Positions 43,060-50,023 of a stretch of DNA of 64,000 nucleotides are shown here, piece by piece (the first letter of the stretch is position 1; the number at the start of each line of letters is the position of its first letter). A model generated the notes under the pieces. That model had not been told where the DNA came from. It did no database searches and saw only the letters and a list, made by a program, of their open reading frames with translations. The position numbers and the translations under genes are program-made. Source of the stretch: Hyphomicrobiales bacterium (GTDB lineage: Bacteria > Pseudomonadota > Alphaproteobacteria > Rhizobiales > Rhizobiaceae); NCBI GenBank assembly GCA_900473745.1, contig UCMW01000014.1, positions 1-64,000 on the forward strand, in the 5' to 3' direction.

Positions 43060-44232
43060 TCAGTTTTTGAGCGCGGTCTGTTCCTGCGGTGCGACGGTGA
43101 CACCGGGCTGGATGCGCTGGAGGCCACTGACGACGATGCGTTCGCCGGCATTGAGGCCCTTTTCCACGATGCGTTGGCCATCGACCAGGGAACCAAGCTC
43201 GATCTGGCGGTAGGCAATAGTATTGTCCTGGCCGACGACGAAGACGAACTTCTTGTCCTGATCCGTTCCGACCGCCCGTTCACTGATCGCGAGCTTATCT
43301 TCGGCCTTGGATTGGCCGATGCGGATGCGGACGAACTGCCCGGGGATAAGGTTGCCTTGAGGATTTTCGAAAACCGCTCTGACCCGGATCGTTCCCGTCG
43401 ATGCGTCGATCTCGTTGTTAATCAGCTGCAATCGGCCACGGATCGGTGGGACCTCGTCCTCGGTCGTGATCTCAACTGGGGTCTGGTCCAGGGACCAGCC
43501 GACCGTCGGCACGGTGGGAAGGATCTGCCGAAGATACTCTTCCTCGATGGTGAAGCCGGCATAGATGGGATCCACGGAGACGAGCGTGGTCAGGGACTGG
43601 GATGAAGGGCCCGATGCAACAAGATTGCCGACGGTGACTTCGAGTTGACCTACGCGACCGGAAATGGGTGCTCGGATTTCGGTGTAGTCAAGATCGAGTT
43701 CCGCAAGCTTCAAGGCGGCCTTGGCAGACTGAAGTGCTGCGAGGGCGGATGCATGCGCACCCTGCCGCTGCGCCAGTTCGCTCTGGGAGATCGTGTTGCG
43801 GGACAGAAGAGAGGTTCCGCGATCAAGTTCCGTCTTCGTCAGGTTGACCTGGGCCTGGGCTGCGGCGACATCGCCGTGCGCACGATCGACGGTCGCATGG
43901 TAAGGTTCGGGGTCGATCGTGACCAGTGGATCCCCCTGCTTGACGAGGCCCCCTTCATTGAAGTGGACCGCCTGTATTGCTCCGGCCACACGGGCGCGGA
44001 TCTGCACCCGGTCCACGGCTTCCAGCCGCCCGGAAAACTCGCGCCAGACATTGATTGGTCGTGGGCTGACGGTTGCGACGGTTACTGGGACGGCAGGCGG
44101 TGCCGCCGCAACCTCGGTGGCGGCCGCCAGCGCGTCCTTCGACTGATCGACATAGACAAATCCGCCGACGATTGCCAAAGCGGTTGCCATCGCAGAACCC
44201 CACAGGGCGGCGCTCCTGATCCTTGCGGTCAT
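43060..44232 (-). CDS. RND efflux membrane-fusion protein (AcrA/MexE type)
   Basis: A 390-residue periplasmic adaptor from ATG 44232 behind AAGGAGATAATC. An N-terminal membrane/signal segment (AALWGSAMATALAIVGGFVYV) is followed by the lipoyl half-motifs (VQIRARVAGAIQAVHFNEGGLVKQGDPLVTID and LDYTEIRAPISGRVG). An alpha-helical hairpin lies between them and a beta-barrel region ends GLQRIQPGVTVAPQ. It is the partner of the downstream RND pump. Confidence 0.94.
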   Translation of the reverse strand: MTARIRSAALWGSAMATALAIVGGFVYVDQSKDALAAATEVAAAPPAVPVTVATVSPRPINVWREFSGRLEAVDRVQIRARVAGAIQAVHFNEGGLVKQGDPLVTIDPEPYHATVDRAHGDVAAAQAQVNLTKTELDRGTSLLSRNTISQSELAQRQGAHASALAALQSAKAALKLAELDLDYTEIRAPISGRVGQLEVTVGNLVASGPSSQSLTTLVSVDPIYAGFTIEEEYLRQILPTVPTVGWSLDQTPVEITTEDEVPPIRGRLQLINNEIDASTGTIRVRAVFENPQGNLIPGQFVRIRIGQSKAEDKLAISERAVGTDQDKKFVFVVGQDNTIAYRQIELGSLVDGQRIVEKGLNAGERIVVSGLQRIQPGVTVAPQEQTALKN

Positions 44233-44276
44233 GATTATCTCCTTCGGTTCGGGCTGAACCGCTATGTTTACGGAAA

Positions 44277-44290
44277 CGGACCGTGGTCCG
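44277..44290. promoter_or_regulatory. Small palindrome between the hydrolase-fold and fusion-protein genes
   Basis: CGGACC-GT-GGTCCG forms a perfect 6-bp dyad three bases from the hydrolase-fold stop codon. A GTTTACGGAAAC near-palindrome lies just beside it. It could be an operator for an internal promoter or a weak hairpin. Confidence 0.3.
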
Positions 44291-44293
44291 CAG

Positions 44294-45088
44294 TCAGATC
44301 GGCAGTTCCTGGAGGAACTGCGAGAATTCGGTCGAGAATCGCGAACACCACGTGCCGCTTTTCCCTTGGTACAGGTCTGTCCATCCATACTGGGGGGACA
44401 GGATGCTGGTCGTCACGGACACGCCGGCCTTGCGCAGGCGCTCCGCATAATCGAGGCCCTCGTCGCGTAACGGATCATCGTCCGACGTCACGATTAGGGC
44501 CGGAGCCACGCCGGTTAGCCGCGAACATAGGCACGGCGCCGCATAGGGATGCTGGTAGCCGCAGGCCGAAGCCAGGTAATGATCCCAGCCATCCGACCAG
44601 CGTTCCCGCATGCCGATCTCGTTGGCACGGCCAAACGATGCCGTGACCATGCGCGGATCGATCATCGGCGAGAGGAGAACCTGTCCCGCCAGCTCTCCCG
44701 GCATGGCGTCGCGGGCCTTCAAGGCAAGGCTCGCGGCGATGTTTCCACCCGCCTCATCCCCGGCCAGCACCACCGGCGATCTTGACGTCACATAGCGCCG
44801 GCGCTTGGCGAACATGTACTTCAGGACCTCGAAACCCTGCTCCAGGCTTCCCGGAAAACGATGCCCCGAAGGTGTAACGCAGTCCGCCTCGACCACCAGC
44901 GCGCCCGCCTCCGCCATTGCGAGAGCGGCCGGGGCATCACTTTCGCGATCCTGCCTCGGGCCGAAGGCGGTCCCGGGAAGATAGAGGACCAGCGGTCGTG
45001 CCGATGCTTTCCCCGAACCCTCATAGACCCGATAGGCCAAGGGAAAGGGCAGTTGCCCCTTCTCGGTTGTCTCCCATTGTCTCGTCAT
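44294..45088 (-). CDS. Alpha/beta-hydrolase-fold protein with lost catalytic residues
   Basis: A 264-residue protein of the hormone-sensitive-lipase-like acetyl-esterase family. The usual HGGG oxyanion motif reads YLPGTAFG. The nucleophile elbow reads GDEAGGN instead of GDSAGGN, with the codon clearly GAG. The His position near the end reads YGWTDLYQ. Only the Asp block (TSDDDPLRDEG) is kept. It looks like a folded but non-hydrolytic protein. It is the first gene upstream of the fusion protein and pump, divergent from the LysR gene, so a ligand-binding or regulatory role in efflux is possible. Confidence 0.75.
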   Translation of the reverse strand: MTRQWETTEKGQLPFPLAYRVYEGSGKASARPLVLYLPGTAFGPRQDRESDAPAALAMAEAGALVVEADCVTPSGHRFPGSLEQGFEVLKYMFAKRRRYVTSRSPVVLAGDEAGGNIAASLALKARDAMPGELAGQVLLSPMIDPRMVTASFGRANEIGMRERWSDGWDHYLASACGYQHPYAAPCLCSRLTGVAPALIVTSDDDPLRDEGLDYAERLRKAGVSVTTSILSPQYGWTDLYQGKSGTWCSRFSTEFSQFLQELPI

Positions 45089-45235
45089 GAGCCTGCTCTA
45101 CGCGTGCGGACGAAAACAACTTCCATCTGCTGCCTAGATATAATTATTATCCGCCCATAATGCACAAGATGGCGATATCGGGAAACTCTGTCCCGCAATT
45201 CGGAATAATGAATATAGATTGGATGGGTGCCGTCG

Positions 45236-46174
45236 ATGGATCAATTGTCCGCCATGCGGGTCTTTACGCGAGTCGTGGAGACCGGGAATTTCTCCAGGGC
45301 GGCGACTTCCCTGAAGATGCCCAAGACGACGGTCACCACGGCCGTACAGGCGCTAGAGGCGCATCTGGGCGCAAAGCTGCTCAATCGCACCACACGTCAG
45401 GTGGTGGTCACGACCGATGGTGCACTCTATTACGAGCGCGCCGCACGCATTCTGTCGGAGCTCGACGAGCTGGATGGAAGCTTGTCCAGTTCGCTGGCGC
45501 AACCATCGGGCAAGGTCCGGATTGCGTTGTCGGGAGGATTTGCCGACCGGATCATCATGCCGGCGCTTTGCGAATTTCATACGCGTTATCCGGCGATCCA
45601 GCTCGACTTCGATATAGGGGATCGCATCGTCGACTACATTGCGGAGAACATCGATTGTGCCTTGCGGGCAGGGACGCCGAGCGACCAGTCCCTAGTCGCG
45701 CGCAAGGTGGCCGATCTGGAACTCAGGACATATGCGTCCCCTCGGTATCTCGACCGAATGGGCATTCCAGCCCATCCGCACGACCTTCGAAACGGGCATT
45801 TCGGGGTCGGCTACATGAAGGCGCATGAAGGCCGGGTCTTCCCGATGGTCTTCCGCAAGGGTGAGGAAGAAGTCGAGATCCAGCTTGACTACGTCATCTC
45901 GGTCAATGAATTCAGAAGCTATATCGCGGCGGCTGCGGCTGGCATTGGGATCGCACAGGCGATCGATTTCACTGTCCGCGATCATGTGGATCGGGGTGAA
46001 CTGGTCGAAATCCTGGCCGACTGGCCGCGCGACCCGATCCCGCTCTACATCGTCTATCCGCAGACACGCCACCTGAGCAACAAGGTCCGTGTTTTTGTCG
46101 ACTGGTTGGCGAAAAGACTGCAGGATACGCAGAATTGCGAGACGCGACTGAAGGCTTGCGGTTCGCCCTCCTGA
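45236..46174 (+). CDS. LysR-family transcriptional regulator
   Basis: A 312-residue regulator from ATG 45236 (MDQLSAMRVFTRVVETGNFSRAATSL), the usual LysR opening. A GTG nine bases earlier is possible. The helix-turn-helix is residues about 18-38. The effector domain starts SGKVRIALSGGFADRIIMPAL. It is divergent from the hydrolase-fold/RND operon with about 150 bases between them, where a TATAAT element (45139-45144) lies in AT-rich DNA. It is the likely regulator of efflux, but no clear T-N11-A box is assigned. Confidence 0.9.
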   Translation: MDQLSAMRVFTRVVETGNFSRAATSLKMPKTTVTTAVQALEAHLGAKLLNRTTRQVVVTTDGALYYERAARILSELDELDGSLSSSLAQPSGKVRIALSGGFADRIIMPALCEFHTRYPAIQLDFDIGDRIVDYIAENIDCALRAGTPSDQSLVARKVADLELRTYASPRYLDRMGIPAHPHDLRNGHFGVGYMKAHEGRVFPMVFRKGEEEVEIQLDYVISVNEFRSYIAAAAAGIGIAQAIDFTVRDHVDRGELVEILADWPRDPIPLYIVYPQTRHLSNKVRVFVDWLAKRLQDTQNCETRLKACGSPS

Positions 46175-46361
46175 CGTATTTTCTTGTAATTCGGCGTGGA
46201 TACCGGGGGGCTGGACGCTTCCCGGCTATCTGTAACGCCGTCGAAACCACAATCCGTTGCAGGATGATCAGTCCGCACTTCGGAGGCCCGGGCGGGTTGA
46301 TCATCCGATACCGCACCCATGCTCAGGTTGACCTGTCCGGCATTGGCTGCGACAAGGCCAC

Positions 46362-47519
46362 ATGCAGACACCGATCTCCATAGACCCAGACTATCTCAGG
46401 GCGCGGCTGAAAGCATTGCTCGCCATCCCTAGTCCCACAGGTTTCACCGACGAGGCCGTTCGGCACACGGCGCGTGAACTCGAGCGCCTCGGGCTTGAGG
46501 TCAAACTGACCCGTCGCGGCGCGATCCGAGCCCGGCGTCCCGGTGCTTCGGAGCGGCCCGCGCGTGCAATCGTTTCACATCTCGACACGCTCGGTGCGCA
46601 GGTGAAAGCGCTCAAGGAGAATGGTAGGCTCGAACTCGTGTCGATCGGTCACTGGTCTGCGCGGTTCGCCGAGGGCGCACGCGCCTCGATCTTTTCGGCG
46701 AAAGGCATCTATCGTGGCTCGATCCTGCCACTGAAAGCGTCGGGTCACACGTTTAACGAGGAGGTCGACACACAGCCGACCGGTTGGCAGCATGCCGAGT
46801 TGCGAATTGATGCCTTGGCGCGCGATCGCAAGGATATCGTGCAGCTCGGCATCGACATCGGCGATATCGTCGCCATCGATCCGCAGCCAGAATTCCTCGA
46901 CAATGGGTTCATCGTCTCCCGGCATCTGGACGACAAGGCCGGGGTGGCGATCATGCTGGCCGCACTCGAGGCCATGCAGCGCGAAAACATCGAAACGCCA
47001 GTCGATACCTACTGGCTCTTCACCATCGGTGAAGAGGTCGGCGTCGGTGCTTCCGCGGCTCTCGTGCCGGAGATTGCCTCTCTCGTCGCGGTCGACAATG
47101 GGACGACCGCCCCGGGCCAGAATTCCGACGAGTTCGGCGTAACGCTCGCCATGGCGGACCAGACCGGTCCCTTTGACTATCACCTGTCCAAGAAGCTATT
47201 CGAGCTTTGCGGCGAACACGGCATCCGTGTGCAGAAGGATGTATTCCGCTACTACCGGTCAGATGCGGCCTCGGCCGTGGAAGCTGGACATGATGTGCGC
47301 ACAGCACTCCTCGCCTTCGGGGTCGACGCTTCGCACGGCTATGAGCGCATCCATCTCCATGCGCTGATTTCGGTGGCAAAACTCGTCGTCTACTACGTTG
47401 CGAGCGATGTTCAGATCGAGCGCGATTCCGAGGAGGTCTCCGGCTTGCGCGGCTTCACCCGCCAGAAGGTCGCGCCTGCGGAACAGAGCTTCACGGCGGA
47501 TGAAGCCGACGAGCCCTGA
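46362..47519 (+). CDS. M42-family metallopeptidase (osmoprotectant NAGGN-type)
   Basis: A 385-residue di-metal hydrolase. Ligand positions are recognisable: His in VSHLDTLG, Asp in SRHLDDKAGVA, the Glu pair in TIGEEVGVG, Asp in VAVDNGT and the last His in YERIHLHAL. The sequence style matches the M42-like peptidase that accompanies N-acetylglutaminylglutamine amide synthesis. That system normally has an amidotransferase and an acetyltransferase beside it; neither is present here, so this copy is an orphan. The start is ATG 46362. Confidence 0.75.
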   Translation: MQTPISIDPDYLRARLKALLAIPSPTGFTDEAVRHTARELERLGLEVKLTRRGAIRARRPGASERPARAIVSHLDTLGAQVKALKENGRLELVSIGHWSARFAEGARASIFSAKGIYRGSILPLKASGHTFNEEVDTQPTGWQHAELRIDALARDRKDIVQLGIDIGDIVAIDPQPEFLDNGFIVSRHLDDKAGVAIMLAALEAMQRENIETPVDTYWLFTIGEEVGVGASAALVPEIASLVAVDNGTTAPGQNSDEFGVTLAMADQTGPFDYHLSKKLFELCGEHGIRVQKDVFRYYRSDAASAVEAGHDVRTALLAFGVDASHGYERIHLHALISVAKLVVYYVASDVQIERDSEEVSGLRGFTRQKVAPAEQSFTADEADEP

Positions 47520-47695
47520 CGTTTTCAATGCAGGCAATCCATCAGGTTGGACGCTTCAGGATGGCGGAACTCGATGCCCTCATGGCCCGCCGGGTCTGGC
47601 CGATTGGAGGTGTTGACGCTTGATCTCATCCGCGACAGGCTGTGGGCCGGATCGACGGAACCCTCCTGTTCATTGCCCGAAAGCCTTGATTGCCG

Positions 47696-48448
47696 ATGCC
47701 AAGCGTAGTCCGTTCAGCAGGTCCTGTCGCGGTCGATATCTGGAACTGGTCTTTGGATGAGGCTTTTGCGGATGCTGCCGAAGCCTGTGCACTGCTTGTC
47801 GACACCGAACGTGAGCGAGCAGAGCGCTTTCTCAGGGATATCGATCGTCGGCGCTACAGCATGGGACGGGCGGGCCTAAGGCTCATCCTCGCGAGCTATC
47901 TCGGCATCGAGCCGTCGGTCATCCGCTTCGCCTACAACAGCTGGGGTAAACCGCATCTCGATCTCGGCTATCGCGCAGAAAGAGTTCACTTCAACCTGAG
48001 CCACAGCGCCGGAGAGGCGGTGCTGGCCGTTTCGAGACAGGCAGAAATCGGCATCGACATCGAGGAAATTCGCCAACTCGAGGAAGATGTCGCCGGCCAT
48101 TTCTTTTCCCGGCCAGAGTGTGCCGCGCTCGCAGCCCTGCCGGCTGGTGAACAACTGGCCGGGTTCTATCGGTGCTGGACCCGCAAGGAGGCCTTCGTCA
48201 AGGCGCATGGGGCGGGGCTCTCCGTTCCGCTGCATGGCTTTGATGTTTCACTGAATGTGGAGGACGGGCAGCACTTGCTCAAGCGCCTCGACCAAAACAT
48301 CGGCCTGCTTTCCGACTGGGCACTGCTCAATCTCGACGTGGTCGAAGGCTTCCATGGGGCGCTTGCCGTGTGTTCGGCCGGGCGAAACGTCGTGGTCCAC
48401 TACCGCAGCAGGTCGGCCTGGTCCGCGAACATCGCGTCGATGACGTAG
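47696..48448 (+). CDS. 4'-phosphopantetheinyl transferase (Sfp type)
   Basis: A 250-residue enzyme that loads phosphopantetheine onto carrier domains. The magnesium/CoA motifs are EIGIDIEEIRQ near residue 118 and FYRCWTRKEAFVKAHG near residue 160, with the N-terminal WGKPHL block. The start at ATG 47696 (MPSVVRS) has only a weak ribosome site. It is convergent with the PKS/NRPS operon and its last 49 bases overlap the end of the GINT1-like gene on the other strand. It most likely activates the four carrier domains of that cluster. Confidence 0.9.
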   Translation: MPSVVRSAGPVAVDIWNWSLDEAFADAAEACALLVDTERERAERFLRDIDRRRYSMGRAGLRLILASYLGIEPSVIRFAYNSWGKPHLDLGYRAERVHFNLSHSAGEAVLAVSRQAEIGIDIEEIRQLEEDVAGHFFSRPECAALAALPAGEQLAGFYRCWTRKEAFVKAHGAGLSVPLHGFDVSLNVEDGQHLLKRLDQNIGLLSDWALLNLDVVEGFHGALAVCSAGRNVVVHYRSRSAWSANIASMT

Positions 48449-50022
48449 CGGCCGTTCGAGGCGTCCATGTGGTGACACGCGATGATGCCAGGGGCGAAAT
48501 CTGGTTTTATGGTTCGGATGCAACGCTCGCTGTAGCTATCGAGATCGAGTTCCTCGACCTCCATTATGTTCAGCCCGTAGCCGTAGATGCCGTATTCATT
48601 GCGCTGGGAAGGGCGATAAAGTCGGCCCCCGTGCTCGAACGGACGACCGCCATTGCGCGCCTCTGTGCTGCCCATGACCACCGGATTGTTGCGGTGAGGT
48701 TTGATCCATTTGAGGTCCGGACCATCCACCTCGAAGACATGCAGTTCGCTGCAGTGATCCTCATAGGCATGGAATTCCGACAGATTGGTGAAAAGCCACC
48801 ACTTTCCAGCGAAGGGGAAGAGCGCGGAATCCGCGGAAGATTGGCCTTCCAAGGCTGTCGCATGCAGCTCCCAGCGCAGTGGAAATTCAATGCATCGCCA
48901 GACTTCCAGCCGACGCGCCTGGTTCGTCTCGGGGATCATGAAGATCCCGTCCGCGTGACGAAAAACAAAGGGATAGGAGAGATGATGCTCCGCCTTCAGG
49001 GCGATGCCCAGCCTCTCCAGCCTGTCATCCACGAGCCGCCCGACTGCTATATGTGCCTTGGTATCGCTTGGCGTGTAGGCCTCGTAAAAGACGTAGGTCT
49101 CCTCATCATGCTGAAACAGGAAGGGATCCGCCCGAAGCTCGTCATCGTCCGGTTTCAGCAGGACCGCCGTCCGTGGGTCAAAGTCTTCCGGCCGGCCGTT
49201 TCCGACGAAAATGGCCCAGGGTGGGGCTGCGATCTTGAGCCTGACCTCCAAGGCCTCGCGCCCACGCGCCAGCAGGTTGCGACCCACCCTCACTCCGTAG
49301 GGCAAGAGTTTGGCAAGGCTCGGCGGTCGATGGGCTGTTGTGGTGGCGGACGAGGGCAGGGTGCAGAGAACCCGCTCGACTGCAAGCTTGCGCAATTCCC
49401 GCATGACCAATGTCACTGCACGTTCCTTGATGAAGTCGCTGTTGCGCACGGCGCTGAATTTCGTGCTGAACTCTGCTTCCGCCAGCAGTTTGTCATCCCG
49501 ATCGTCGGTCTGGCGAACGGTAATGTGCAGCTTCGTCGAAGGATTTCTCGCCATCACCTCTTGATAGCCGTACCAGTCGGCGCTGGCATTGGCCTCTTCC
49601 AGGAAGGAGAACTGCCACGACCCGTAGGGCAATCTGGGCAATGCACCCAGAGGGATGTCCAGAGGAGAAATTGCCAGAACCAGATCCAGATTTTGCCCCA
49701 AGTCCGCGTCAGGCAAGTCGTCGAGAGCGATGAAAGGAAAGTCCGCAGATTCTTGGCTTGTTGGAATGTATCGAGGCTGGCGTCCGAGCGTCGATCGTTC
49801 CAGCGCCGCAGCCAGCCGAAAGGCGGCCGGTGCCGCGGCTTGCTTTGGAGGGCAGAGGATGATCGACTGAAGGCAAAGCCTGTCATCGGCGAGAAGTCGA
49901 TGGATCAGGGCAAGCTGCCAGTTGTCGAAGCCATGACGGCGATCCGCCAGCAGGCCGATTCGCAAGGGCTCCAGCGCGGGCTGTATGGAGCTTCTCGCAG
50001 CTTGTCCGGATGACGCGTCCAT
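48400..50022 (-). CDS. Formyltransferase/GINT1-N-like protein with beta-propeller domain
   Basis: A 540-residue protein from ATG 50022, one base from the stop of the C-T-TE gene. The N-terminal part (LRIGLLADRRHGFDNWQLALIHRLL) resembles the nucleotide-fold start of formyltransferase-like proteins in polysaccharide loci. From about residue 270 repeated blades appear (LRADPFLFQHDEETYVFYEAY, LSYPFVFRHADGIFMIPE, DSALFPFAGKWWLFTN, NGGRPFEHGGRLYRPSQ), similar to glycosidase-type five-bladed propellers and the N-terminal domain of plant GINT1. It is last in the biosynthetic operon, so it may tailor or glycosylate the product. Function is inferred only. Confidence 0.6.
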   Translation of the reverse strand: MDASSGQAARSSIQPALEPLRIGLLADRRHGFDNWQLALIHRLLADDRLCLQSIILCPPKQAAAPAAFRLAAALERSTLGRQPRYIPTSQESADFPFIALDDLPDADLGQNLDLVLAISPLDIPLGALPRLPYGSWQFSFLEEANASADWYGYQEVMARNPSTKLHITVRQTDDRDDKLLAEAEFSTKFSAVRNSDFIKERAVTLVMRELRKLAVERVLCTLPSSATTTAHRPPSLAKLLPYGVRVGRNLLARGREALEVRLKIAAPPWAIFVGNGRPEDFDPRTAVLLKPDDDELRADPFLFQHDEETYVFYEAYTPSDTKAHIAVGRLVDDRLERLGIALKAEHHLSYPFVFRHADGIFMIPETNQARRLEVWRCIEFPLRWELHATALEGQSSADSALFPFAGKWWLFTNLSEFHAYEDHCSELHVFEVDGPDLKWIKPHRNNPVVMGSTEARNGGRPFEHGGRLYRPSQRNEYGIYGYGLNIMEVEELDLDSYSERCIRTIKPDFAPGIIACHHMDASNGRYVIDAMFADQADLLR

Positions 50023-50023
50023 G

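Noticed and set aside
47562-47624. A 20-codon frame (MAELDALMARR...) before the phosphopantetheinyl transferase gene.
   Set aside because: No clear ribosome site and no known leader peptide function; too short to support.
49600-49990. Long rightward frames opposite the GINT1-like, NRPS and PKS genes, up to more than 500 codons.
   Set aside because: These are antisense shadows of well-supported genes. They share no known domain and their codon pattern follows from the real strand.
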